Below are positions 1 to 7,408 of a stretch of DNA of 22,143 nt, piece after piece. The notes beneath the pieces are model-generated. The model was not told where the DNA came from. It made no database searches and was given only the letters and a program-made list of their open reading frames with translations. Numbering within the stretch: the first letter of the stretch is position 1; the number at the start of each line of letters is the position of its first letter. The DNA is taken from NCBI GenBank assembly GCA_964469555.1, contig CAYYAQ010000088.1, forward strand, positions 1 through 22,143. The letters are read 5' to 3'. The position numbers and the translations under genes are program-made. The stretch comes from CAYYAQ01 sp964469555 (lineage in GTDB: Bacteria; Planctomycetota; UBA1135; UBA2386).

Positions 1-329
1 ACTTTCTCCTGGTGCTCCATCGGTCGCAGCATGGTCAAGCCCCGGAGATGGTGCTGGAAGAGTTCTTCTGTCGACGGGTCCACGAACTTCGCGCTGATCC
101 ACGCGGACACCCCGGCTGTCGATGGTCGCAACGCGAGGCCGGTCACATTGTCGACCGTGGACGGGCGCGACCGACCCTTCTCGTCGATGTGCACCAACTC
201 GAGCTCGGGCATGTAACGGAACCGAGGTTCCGATTGCGCATCGAGTGATCCCGAGCCTACGACCAGGAATATCGCCCACGCGCGGATTATCGCGGTTGAG
301 TGGTTTGCGACTGTGGACCGGGTCGACAT
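1..329 (-). CDS. Partial exported protein of unknown function (N-terminus only)
   Basis: An open minus-strand frame starts at ATG 327-329 and runs off the left edge without a stop, giving 109 codons. The first about 32 residues look like a signal peptide: basic N-region (MSTRSTVANHSTAIIRAW), a hydrophobic stretch AIFLVVGSGS, then a likely cleavage site in SLDA|QS. The mature part begins EPRFRYMPELELVHIDEKG and has no motif I recognise. The start is 69 bp from the divergent DUF2911-like gene, so the two may share a promoter region; no clear Shine-Dalgarno is visible. The protein is probably periplasmic or secreted. The visible part is too short to name a family. Confidence 0.6.
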   Translation of the reverse strand, partial: MSTRSTVANHSTAIIRAWAIFLVVGSGSLDAQSEPRFRYMPELELVHIDEKGRSRPSTVDNVTGLALRPSTAGVSAWISAKFVDPSTEELFQHHLRGLTMLRPMEHQEK

Positions 330-398
330 CGTCAGAAGCTTAGCATTTCACAGAATCGCCAGACAGCTGCAACAGCGGCTGTGGATGATGGCATCGCC

Positions 399-1052
399 AT
401 GACAATCCTCCCACTCATCGCCGGGGCAACGCTTCTGTGCGCCCCGCTGTCCTACTCCTCCAACCCGGAGACGGCGCACCCGCACTATCCGATGGTCACG
501 AAGCTGGCCGGCGTGAAGGGCAACGTCTCCATTTCCTGGTTCACCGTTCCGCACAACGCGGAACAGGTCAAGACAGCCGGGCCCAACTACATCTGGAGCC
601 GTGGCTTCACGCTCAAGACCGATGTCGCACTGAAGTGCGGAAACGTGAGCATTCCCGCGGGATCGTACGCGTTCGGCTTCCAGCTGGACGAGAAGGGCAA
701 GAAGTGGAGCGCGTTGCTCCAGTCGCCAGAGCTCCGCGGCTTGAGCCGGCAACTCGCACGTGCCCGCCGTAGCGGCGCCAAGACGCCCAAGATCGAAGCC
801 GAGCTGAAGGAAGCCGCGAAGCAGAATGTGTTGCTGCCCACGGAGAACTTCAAGGGCAAGCGCGCCGAACACCTGCGCCTCTACGTGATCAACTACGGCT
901 ACAAGACCGGCGGTCGCCGCAACCCGGATCCGGTCAGCGGCGTCGATGCCGAGTTCCGCATCAGCTTCGGCGACCTGCACATCAAGTTCGCCGTCTCCGA
1001 AGTGCTCGAAGCCAAGAACGGCGACTCGCCGAACCGGCGGCGCCGCCGCTAG
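399..1052 (+). CDS. DUF2911-like exported protein
   Basis: This is a 217-residue protein if it starts at ATG 399, which puts a hydrophobic signal-like segment (MTILPLIAGATLLCAPLS) at the N-terminus. The frame stays open back to 300, but those residues look like non-coding translation. The core resembles DUF2911: VKGNVSISWFTVP, then an IWSRGFTLKTDVAL region, then the family-like turn VSIPAGSYAFGFQLDEKGKKW, followed by a charged helical stretch and a beta-rich C-terminus (LRLYVINYGY, AEFRISFGDLHIKF). The tail is an Arg run. DUF2911 proteins are exported and common in Bacteroidetes and Planctomycetes, with no assigned biochemistry. The family call rests on the strand pattern and the PAGSY motif and is moderate. 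The gene is convergent with the selenoprotein gene, with two bases between their stops. Confidence 0.7.
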   Translation: MTILPLIAGATLLCAPLSYSSNPETAHPHYPMVTKLAGVKGNVSISWFTVPHNAEQVKTAGPNYIWSRGFTLKTDVALKCGNVSIPAGSYAFGFQLDEKGKKWSALLQSPELRGLSRQLARARRSGAKTPKIEAELKEAAKQNVLLPTENFKGKRAEHLRLYVINYGYKTGGRRNPDPVSGVDAEFRISFGDLHIKFAVSEVLEAKNGDSPNRRRRR

Positions 1053-1054
1053 CG

Positions 1055-2185
1055 CTACCTCTGTTTCTTCGGTATCGCGGAGTCGACCGGCGTCGACTTC
1101 GCGCCGGCGAGCATCTTGCGAATCGCCGCGTCGAGCTCGGCGGGTTCGAACTGGAACGGGCCGGGACCCCCGGCGTACACCACTTTGCCGTCCTTGCCCA
1201 CGAGGTAGAGCCGCTCCGGCCAGCCGTGGTAGTCAAGGCTGACGGCGTCGTCCATCTTGTCGACGATGGCTGGCATCGACAGCTTCATGCCAGCGACGCA
1301 CTTCCTCGCGACTTTCGATCGCTCGGCGGCAGTGATCGGATCCTCGATCGTGCCGAACTCCATCGGCAAGTGACCGTCGATGGCGTGCGCTTCGCGGATG
1401 TAGACGACGAAGAACGCGACCTTGTCCTTGTACGCCTCATACATCTTGTTCAGCCGACCGGCTGCGTCGCGGAAGGGCGGTCAAGTGTAGCTGCCGAAGA
1501 TCAGCGCCACGGGGCGATCACCGCGGAACGACGAGAGCTTGACGGTCTTCTTGGAATCGTCGGCGCGTGGCAGTTCGAAGTCGGGAGCCATCTTGCCGAC
1601 CTTGGGCACGCTGGTCGAGGGTTGCGTGAGGAGCGAGCGGTTGCCACGCAGCTCTGTGCTGTCGAGCTTGCCGTCGCTGTTGCGATCGAGATCCGCGAAC
1701 ATCGTCGCGAAGTCCGAGACCTCGATCTTGCCATCGCCGTCCTGGTCGAACATGAGCCCGACGATCTTCGGCTTCTTGGTGATGGGCGCGGGCGCCATCC
1801 CGCCGAGTTCCTTCATCGTGATCTCGCCGTCGCCGTTCTGGTCGAGCCTCGAGGTCAGCACCTTCCACTCCTTCTTCGTGACCACGCCGTCTCGATCCCG
1901 ATCCGCGCGTCGCCCCATACCGGGCGCGAAGCCGTTCCAGAACCGACCCTCGGGGAAGTCCGCCGCGGTGATCAGACCATTCCCGTCGCGGTCATGATTC
2001 TTGAACTGCTTGTCGCCGCGCGTGAACTCCTTCTTGGTGATCTTGCCGTCACCGTCCTTGTCGTGGAGCCTGGACAGCGCCGTCCAGATGTTCTGAAGCT
2101 TGACGCGGCCACCACAGCTCTTCTGCGCCAACAGCGGAGCGGTAAGAGCCACGAGGACCAGCGCGTAGGTTGGGTGTATCTTCAT
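1055..2185 (-). CDS. Exported EF-hand / deiodinase-like selenoprotein with in-frame UGA (Sec)
   Basis: Read through TGA 1481-1483, the minus-strand frame encodes 376 residues. Residues 1-20 are a signal peptide (MKIHPTYALVLVALTAPLLA|QK). Residues about 41-180 hold six EF-hand calcium loops: HDKDGDGKITKKEF, HDRDGNGLITAADF, ADRDRDGVVTKKEW, LDQNGDGEITMKEL, FDQDGDGKIEVSDF and LDRNSDGKLDSTEL. From about 196 a thioredoxin-fold domain begins (VGKMAPDFELP) and reaches FGSYT-U-PPF with Sec at 235, then YIREAHAIDGH and WPERLYLVGKDGKVVYAGGPGPF. FGS(C/Y)TUPPF and YI-EAH-DG are hallmarks of iodothyronine deiodinases and their bacterial DIO-like relatives. The start is fixed by GGAGG eight bases upstream, inside the end of the carboxypeptidase gene. 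Without readthrough, two ORFs (234 and 129 residues) would split one domain at its catalytic position. Likely role: periplasmic thiol or peroxide redox enzyme; the substrate is unknown. Confidence 0.9.
1451..1464 (-). promoter_or_regulatory. Bacterial SECIS-like hairpin
   Basis: On the coding strand, CAGCC-GGTC-GGCTG forms a perfect 5-bp stem with a GGUC tetraloop. It lies 3' of the UGA inside the reading frame, with 21 nt between the UGA and the loop. Bacterial SECIS elements are coding-region hairpins just 3' of the UGA, with a loop about 16-37 nt away and a conserved G among the first loop bases; the E. coli fdhF element also displays GGUC. This is the feature expected to bind SelB. Confidence 0.75.
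1481..1483 (-). other. Selenocysteine codon (in-frame UGA, Sec235)
   Basis: TGA sits between FGSYT and PPFRDAAGRLNK in one uninterrupted frame. It is the exact position of the catalytic Sec in the FGSCTUPPF motif of deiodinases. A frameshift error is unlikely because both sides are in the same frame and both belong to one conserved domain. Confidence 0.88.
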
Positions 2186-2186
2186 G

Positions 2187-3131
2187 CTACTTTCCTCCCG
2201 CCAACCGCTGGCTGAACGCCCAGCGGAAGAGATTTCGGGTGTCGACATAGCGACCCTGCCTGTTGTTCGAGTTCAGCACGACGATGAACAGGCTGTTCTC
2301 TCCGCGCACGGCATTCGAAACGAGACAGGCGCCGGCCTTGGACGTCGTGCCGGTCTTGACGCCCCTGTAGCCTTCGATCCCCAGCAGACGGTTGGTGTTC
2401 TTCCAACTCTCGGTCCGGCGGGTTCCGGAGGCTGTCACGATCGTCGCGCGGAATTCGCGCGTGGCCACGCGGCGGCGAATCTCGGCGTGCGCCATCACCG
2501 CTTTCGCCAGCACGAGGAGATCGCGGGCGGTCGAATAGTGGTACTGCGTGTCGAGACCGTGAGGGTTGACGAAACGCGTGCTCACGAGCTTCAGGCGCTT
2601 CGCCTCGCGGTTCATCTCCGCGACGAAGTTCATCCACGCAGGGCTCCGTCCGGCCGACCGGACATTCCACGGGATCGATCGGATGTCTTTCGGATTCTCG
2701 AATCTCTTGCCGAAGTGCTCCGCCAGCGCGTTCGCCGCGTCGTTGCCGGAGGGCAACAGGAGCCCATACAGAAGATCGGAGACCTTGACCTCGTCGCCCG
2801 GGCGCAGCCGCGCTGAGGAACCACCGGTGTTCCCCGCGAATCGGGAGACCTTCACGGTCTCCGACAGCGCGCTGGCGCTCGCCGTCGCGACCTTCATGAC
2901 CAAAAGCGCCGTCATGATCTTGGTGATGCTCGCCATCGGCATCGCTTCTTGCTCGTTGAGTCCGTAGAGGAACTGCCCGGTCTTGGCATCGGCGATCGCC
3001 CAAGCGGTCGCGTTGACAAATGGCACACCGACGAGGCCATCCGCGGGCTGTTTCTTTTCAGTAACGACCTTCGACTGTGCGACCGTCGCACCGACGAAGC
3101 AGAGGAGCACAGCGAGGGAACGGATCAGCAT
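2187..3131 (-). CDS. D-alanyl-D-alanine carboxypeptidase (peptidase S11 family PBP)
   Basis: This 314-residue serine D,D-carboxypeptidase trims the terminal D-Ala from peptidoglycan stem peptides in the periplasm. It has a signal peptide (MLIRSLAVLLCFVGATVA|QS) and all three penicillin-binding motifs: S68-ITK71, S128-GN and K259-TG. The protein ends soon after the transpeptidase-like domain, so it lacks the extra beta domain and amphipathic membrane anchor of E. coli PBP5. The start at 3131 is preceded by AGGGG seven bases upstream; ATG 3137 is an alternative two codons earlier. The open frame back to 3248 is only read-through of the palindrome. The stop TAG (2187-2189) is one base from the selenoprotein ATG, so the two genes are almost certainly co-transcribed and translationally coupled. 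Confidence 0.93.
   Translation of the reverse strand: MLIRSLAVLLCFVGATVAQSKVVTEKKQPADGLVGVPFVNATAWAIADAKTGQFLYGLNEQEAMPMASITKIMTALLVMKVATASASALSETVKVSRFAGNTGGSSARLRPGDEVKVSDLLYGLLLPSGNDAANALAEHFGKRFENPKDIRSIPWNVRSAGRSPAWMNFVAEMNREAKRLKLVSTRFVNPHGLDTQYHYSTARDLLVLAKAVMAHAEIRRRVATREFRATIVTASGTRRTESWKNTNRLLGIEGYRGVKTGTTSKAGACLVSNAVRGENSLFIVVLNSNNRQGRYVDTRNLFRWAFSQRLAGGK
2194..2198 (-). promoter_or_regulatory. Strong ribosome binding site for the selenoprotein gene
   Basis: GGAGG on the minus strand lies eight bases before ATG 2185, within the last codons of the carboxypeptidase gene. It decides the start of the selenoprotein over the upstream in-frame ATG at 2248. It also contrasts with most genes in this window, which lack a clear Shine-Dalgarno. 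Confidence 0.8.
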
Positions 3132-3185
3132 CTGCATGCCCCTACTCTCAGCCCAACCCATGATTACCGCAATTCGCCGACCACG

Positions 3186-3241
3186 AAATCGCGGCAATCT
3201 CCCCACGGGAACCAGTTCCCGTGGGGAGATTGCCGCGATTT
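3186..3241. repeat. Perfect 27-bp-arm palindrome
   Basis: Positions 3186-3212 and 3215-3241 are exact reverse complements separated only by CA. The core reads ACGGGAAC-CA-GTTCCCGT and the outer ends are AAATCGCGG and CCGCGATTT. It sits between the dehydrogenase stop (3398) and the carboxypeptidase start (3131). It may terminate or stabilise the upstream operon transcript, although no U-tract follows the arm on the minus strand. A small palindromic mobile repeat is the other reading. Confidence 0.9.
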
Positions 3242-3397
3242 GGCCCATAGCAGGGCGATTTCACCCACTCCGTGCAGGAGCGATACCTCTGCGCCTCTCT
3301 CGCGTGGTTCCTCGCCGTCGACAACAGGTCATTCGACCTGGTGAACGACTACATCCGTGTGGCTGTGCATGCGCCGCGCTGATGGGTGTGACGAGTC
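3242..3397 (+). other. Intergenic stretch with orphan 36-codon frame
   Basis: Between the palindrome and the dehydrogenase stop there is no recognisable gene. One plus-strand frame (GTG 3272 to TGA 3382) translates to protein-like sequence, RYLCASLAWFLAVDNRSFDL and onward. It has no ribosome binding site and no match to a family I know. It may be a decayed gene remnant or chance. Confidence 0.2.
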
Positions 3398-4354
3398 CTA
3401 ACCGGGCTCTACGAGGACCTTGAGCACGCCGCCCGTGCCGGCCCGCGCAAATGCCTCCACGCCGTCACGCAGCGGGAAGCGGGCGTCGATCATCTTTTCC
3501 ACGGGGACAGTCCCGTCCGCGAGCGCGGCGAGGGCCTTGTCGAACGGCCCGCAACGCGAACCGACCATCGTGATCTCGTCCACGACCAGCGGGCTGAGAT
3601 CGATCGTGGTCGCGGCTTCGGTCGTCGTCTTCAGCACTATCGTTCCTCGCGGGCGGACGAACGCCAGCACGCGCGGCAGGACGGACTCACGACCCGTCGC
3701 TTCGACCACGACATCGAACTTCACATCCTGAACAGCGTCCTGCTCCAACATCCCCGTGCGCAACTCCACGGCGTCGGGGAGGAGTTCGCTTCGCTCGGCG
3801 TGCCGACCGGCGACCGTCACCGTCACGCCCGCGACGTGCAGAGCCCACGCGCACAGCAACCCGAGCTTGCCATCCCCCGCGACGAGCGCGCGTTGCCCAA
3901 CCTCGAGTTTCACCTGCTCGCCGATCTCGAACGCCGCGGCGAGCGGCTCGACGAACGTCGCCGCGTCGGACGCAACGGTCTCCGGCACTTCGAGGAGGTT
4001 GCGGGTCGGCAGGTACAGCTGCTCCGCGAACGCGCCACCGTGTTGGAAGATGCCGAGCACGGTGCGGTTTGGGCAGTGATGGGGGTTGCCCGCAACGCAC
4101 GTCTCGCACGTCCCACAAGCCGCGTTGATGTCCCCCACCACCCGCTTGCCAGCGAGCGGGCCCGTGCGTGCGACGCCGACGAACTCGTGACCAGGCACGC
4201 CGGTGAATCCCATGTAGCCGCGGCTGAGAGCGAGGTCGGTCGCGCACACGCCGGCCTGGATCACGTCGACGAGCGTGTCGTCCGCACCGGGCTCGGGTGC
4301 GGGGAGATCCTCGCGGTAGGTGAGCTTCGAGTCTTCGAGGAACAGGCCGCGCAT
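3398..4354 (-). CDS. Zinc-dependent MDR-family alcohol dehydrogenase
   Basis: This is a 318-residue medium-chain dehydrogenase, cytoplasmic, probably NAD(P)-dependent and acting on a polyol or sugar alcohol. Visible marks are catalytic zinc ligands C37 (AGVCATD), H56-E57 (PGHEFVG) and probably E136. The structural zinc cysteines are C80, C83, C86 and C94 (CGTCETCVAGNPHHC). The Rossmann loop is a variant, VAGDGKLGLL (about 158-167). ATG 4354 (MRGLFLED) is chosen because family members begin just before this strand; an in-frame ATG at 4381 would overlap the preceding gene. It follows the hexosaminidase by 10 bp as last gene of the operon. It is slightly short for the family (usually about 340-350). 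Substrate cannot be told from sequence. Confidence 0.9.
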   Translation of the reverse strand: MRGLFLEDSKLTYREDLPAPEPGADDTLVDVIQAGVCATDLALSRGYMGFTGVPGHEFVGVARTGPLAGKRVVGDINAACGTCETCVAGNPHHCPNRTVLGIFQHGGAFAEQLYLPTRNLLEVPETVASDAATFVEPLAAAFEIGEQVKLEVGQRALVAGDGKLGLLCAWALHVAGVTVTVAGRHAERSELLPDAVELRTGMLEQDAVQDVKFDVVVEATGRESVLPRVLAFVRPRGTIVLKTTTEAATTIDLSPLVVDEITMVGSRCGPFDKALAALADGTVPVEKMIDARFPLRDGVEAFARAGTGGVLKVLVEPG

Positions 4355-4364
4355 GTCCTCCACG

Positions 4365-6299
4365 TTACCGCCGTGTGCCACGCGGCGCCCGGACGAGTTG
4401 CATCACCGGTTCGGCGATCGCCACGACGACGCCATCGACTGCCTCGGCGCAGGATTCGAGCTCGGTGAGGGCTTCGTCCACCCACTGCTCATCACAACTT
4501 CGCTTGCCCAGGTGACACGCCACAGCATGCGAACCAATATCCACCACCCGCCGGATCCGCTTGAATAGGAGGTCGGCATCGAGATCCGATACCCTCGCCC
4601 AAGGAACGAAGTCGTCTCTTCGTCCCTGATCTTCCAGTAGCTGCTCGATCCTCTCGTGATCCCGGTTCTTGACCAACTCGCAAAGCCGAGCGGCGACGAA
4701 GTTCTCCGCCGGAAGCAGATCTGCCAGCCGATTCAATAGGGTATGCCGATCGGTCGCTGTGCTCAGGATCACAGCGTCACGTCGCTCCGGTGCGAGACCG
4801 TCCATCTCGGCATTCTCCACCGCCCCGAGCATCTGTTTGCCGTCAGTCTTCCCGTTGCGGGACACACCGAAGCGACGCAGGAGTTCCTGGGCGGCGAACA
4901 AGCGAACGGTCAGGGTCGACTCATCACACTTGCTCCGCGGCGACCAGAATCGCTCCGCGATCACAGCGGCTCGCGGCCACACGCGTGAATCCAGATTGTT
5001 CTCGTCGACGAACTCGGTCCACATGCACGCCTCGCCTCCCAGGACCAGGGCAGCCGCCTCGTCATCGAGCCCGGCCGGACACGGATCGACGGCGTAGTGC
5101 TCGGCGGCCGGGAGAAGAGCGTTGAGGTAGTAGCCGTGCGAACGAATGCACGCGTAGCCCTGTTTCGTGACCGCGGCGACCGACTCGGCTCCCCGCCACG
5201 ACTGGACGACGGCGTCGGTGGGCATGTCCGGATGTGCGATTTCATCCCAACCGACAACACGCTTGCCGGACCGAGCGAGGATCGAACGCACTCTCCCATT
5301 GAAGAGAGCTTGCAGGTCAGGCGCGTCCATCCCGTGTTCGCTCATGTGTTGCGCGATCGCCGGGGTCTGGCGCCATTCCTCTCCGAAAACTTCGTCGCCA
5401 CCGATGTGCACGAACTCGTCCGGGAACAGAGGTAGGATGTCGGCGAAGAACGACTCGAGAAACTCGTAGAGTTCCTCAACAAGTGGGTTCACGCACACAT
5501 CCACGCACCCCCAGGTCTCGACGACCGCGTACTCCGATTCCGGAGAGCATCCAAACTGCCGGTAGCCGGCGAGCCAACTGCTCGCGTGGCCTGGGAGGTC
5601 AAACTCTGGAACGATCCGGATTCCGCGCGCGTTCGCGAAGTCCACGAGCGCACGAATCTCGTCCTGAGAGTAGTACTCGCCCGCACTGCCATTCTCGTGC
5701 AGCTTGGGGAATGCCCTGCTCTCCAACCGAAACCCCTGATCGTCGGTCAAGTGCAGGTGCAGCACGTTCAGTTTGACCAGCGCCATCGCGTCGAGCGTTC
5801 GCTCGAGGGCAGAGATCGACATGAAGTGGCGCGAGACATCGATCATCAGGCCCCGCCACGCGAATCGCGGTCGATCGTCGATCTCGCAACCGCGCAGACT
5901 TCCCGCCCCCAACACCGAAAGGTGAAGCAGGGTGGCCAGGCCGCGCAAGACGCCCACCGGTTGTGAGGCAGAGATTCGGACGCGGCCAGCGTTGCCGTCT
6001 ACGGCGAGCTTGTAGGACTCGTCATTCTCCAGGCCAGCCGCGGCGGCGTCGGGCCTCGCGCACTCGACCTCGAGCACGGCCGTTTCATCCAACGTCGCTC
6101 GTGCCTCGACCGACTCGCTGCGCACGTTCTCGCACCATCCAAGAAAGCACTGGATGGCGGCTGTCGCCCCGGACGATCCGGCCCCCGTGACCCGATAGGT
6201 GAAGTCGGAGAACAGATAGAACGACGCTTCGTCCGTCGCGATCTCGAGTTTGGCGGGCACCGGCGTCAGCCCTTCGAACCAACCGCTCGCGACGCTCAC
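4365..6299 (-). CDS. Beta-N-acetylhexosaminidase, GH20 family
   Basis: This 644-residue protein hydrolyses terminal N-acetylglucosamine or N-acetylgalactosamine residues. It has an N-terminal GH20b-like domain (about 1-140) and a GH20 catalytic barrel from FAWRGLMIDVSRHF (about 146-159). The barrel includes LHLTDDQGFR (about 182-191) and the catalytic Asp-Glu pair D302-E303 in HIGGDEVFGEEW, followed by conserved Trp-rich segments (VVQSWRG, EACMWTE, RVWPRAAVIAERFWS). A C-terminal extension of about 150 helical residues follows. There is no signal peptide, so it probably acts in the cytoplasm on imported di- or oligosaccharides. The start is GTG 6299, whose GTGA overlaps the stop of the kinase gene by 4 bp. 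Neighbouring kinase and dehydrogenase suggest amino-sugar salvage. Confidence 0.92.
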   Translation of the reverse strand: MSVASGWFEGLTPVPAKLEIATDEASFYLFSDFTYRVTGAGSSGATAAIQCFLGWCENVRSESVEARATLDETAVLEVECARPDAAAAGLENDESYKLAVDGNAGRVRISASQPVGVLRGLATLLHLSVLGAGSLRGCEIDDRPRFAWRGLMIDVSRHFMSISALERTLDAMALVKLNVLHLHLTDDQGFRLESRAFPKLHENGSAGEYYSQDEIRALVDFANARGIRIVPEFDLPGHASSWLAGYRQFGCSPESEYAVVETWGCVDVCVNPLVEELYEFLESFFADILPLFPDEFVHIGGDEVFGEEWRQTPAIAQHMSEHGMDAPDLQALFNGRVRSILARSGKRVVGWDEIAHPDMPTDAVVQSWRGAESVAAVTKQGYACIRSHGYYLNALLPAAEHYAVDPCPAGLDDEAAALVLGGEACMWTEFVDENNLDSRVWPRAAVIAERFWSPRSKCDESTLTVRLFAAQELLRRFGVSRNGKTDGKQMLGAVENAEMDGLAPERRDAVILSTATDRHTLLNRLADLLPAENFVAARLCELVKNRDHERIEQLLEDQGRRDDFVPWARVSDLDADLLFKRIRRVVDIGSHAVACHLGKRSCDEQWVDEALTELESCAEAVDGVVVAIAEPVMQLVRAPRGTRR

Positions 6300-7408
6300 T
6301 CCCCGACCTCCGTTCGCTCCGCTCCCGCGCTCGGCGCGACAACAAACGCGGAACCACCGAACTTCGCGACCACCCTGTCAACATCTGCCACCCGCACGGC
6401 CGCGATCAGGCTGCCGCCGAATCCCGCTCCCACGATGCGGGCACCGAGCGCGCCGGCGTCCTTCGCCCAATCGACCAGGATGTCCACCTCCGCGTGGCTG
6501 ACTTCGTAGTCGTCGCGGAGCCCACGGTGGGACGCGTCGAGGAGCGCCCCAAACGCGACGAGGTCCGAGGCCTCCAGCGCGGCGATGGCCGCGTCCACGC
6601 GCTTCGCTTCTGCCAGGACGAACCCCGCGCGGCGTCGCAGGAGATCGCTTTCCAGGTTCTGCACTTCCGACAAGCGCCCCGCGGGCACGTCGCACAGGAG
6701 CCCGCCCTCCGGCGCGCCGAGTTGCTTCGCGGCAATCGCGCAGGCGACGACACGTTCGTTATAGGCCTCTTGCGCCGAGGCGCCCTTCTCGGCGCGCACA
6801 CCGGAGTCGATCACGACGATGCGCAGTTCATCCGGCAACGCGACCGGCGTCGTGCGCACGGGACAAAAATCGATTCTCAAGGCGTGGCGGTCCTTCGCGA
6901 GCAGGCACACGGTCTGATCCATGCCCCCCACCATCGTGCCGATGAACTGCTCGGCCTTGATGGCCGTGCGCGCGAGGGCTTGCCGATCGGCGGCCGTCTC
7001 GTCGTCCGCAAGCGCGAGCAGCGACGCGACGACGAGCGCGGCAGAAGAAGACAGACCGGCGGCCGCCGGAAGATCGCTGCCCACGAGAAGCTCGGCGCCG
7101 TCCACGAGAGGCAGGAGTCGGGCCGCGGCGATCACGTAGTCCGACCAGAACCCGCGCCGCGGGCGGTCGGCCACGTCCGGCACGCAGATGAGTTCTTCCG
7201 GGTAGCGTTGCGAATCGAGGTTGCGGATGTGAAGCAAGCCATCGCTCCGCGGCGCCATCGCGATCCACACGCTGTTCGCGATTGCCATCGGCAACACGGG
7301 GAAGCCGTTGTAGTCCGTGTGTTCGCCGATCAGGTTGACGCGACCGGGAGCGCGCACGATGAGGCGGGCGTCGGGCAGCTCAGACAGGAGTTGCTCGCGC
7401 AGACTCAC
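6296..7408 (-). CDS. galK: Galactokinase-type GHMP kinase
   Basis: This 370-residue cytoplasmic kinase phosphorylates C1 of galactose or a related hexose with ATP. The galactokinase signature GRVNLIGEHTDY is at residues 22-33, the GHMP ATP-binding loop LPAAAGLSSSAAL at 113-125, GGMDQ with the catalytic Asp at about 164, and the third GHMP motif GARIVGAGFGGSL near the C-terminus. The start is GTG 7408, in a GTGA 4-bp overlap with the peptidase gene; the frame is open much further upstream, but that part is a shadow of the peptidase gene. The sequence after the signature (NGFPVLPMAI) has the aromatic residue arrangement of GalNAc kinases (GALK2 CGYSVLPMA). With a hexosaminidase next door, GalNAc may be the true substrate; this is inference. 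Confidence 0.88.
   Translation of the reverse strand: MSLREQLLSELPDARLIVRAPGRVNLIGEHTDYNGFPVLPMAIANSVWIAMAPRSDGLLHIRNLDSQRYPEELICVPDVADRPRRGFWSDYVIAAARLLPLVDGAELLVGSDLPAAAGLSSSAALVVASLLALADDETAADRQALARTAIKAEQFIGTMVGGMDQTVCLLAKDRHALRIDFCPVRTTPVALPDELRIVVIDSGVRAEKGASAQEAYNERVVACAIAAKQLGAPEGGLLCDVPAGRLSEVQNLESDLLRRRAGFVLAEAKRVDAAIAALEASDLVAFGALLDASHRGLRDDYEVSHAEVDILVDWAKDAGALGARIVGAGFGGSLIAAVRVADVDRVVAKFGGSAFVVAPSAGAERTEVGE

Noticed and set aside
1055..1444. Separate 129-residue gene starting MYEAYKDK
   Set aside because: It is the C-terminal part of the deiodinase-like domain; the frame continues upstream through the TGA with conserved PPF residues, and this ATG has no ribosome site.
1226..2215. 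329-residue plus-strand ORF opposite the selenoprotein
   Set aside because: Antisense shadow of regular Asp/Gly-rich EF-hand codons; low-complexity, no recognisable domain.
3132..3248. N-terminal extension of the carboxypeptidase to 3248
   Set aside because: It translates the palindrome; the signal peptide begins at 3131.
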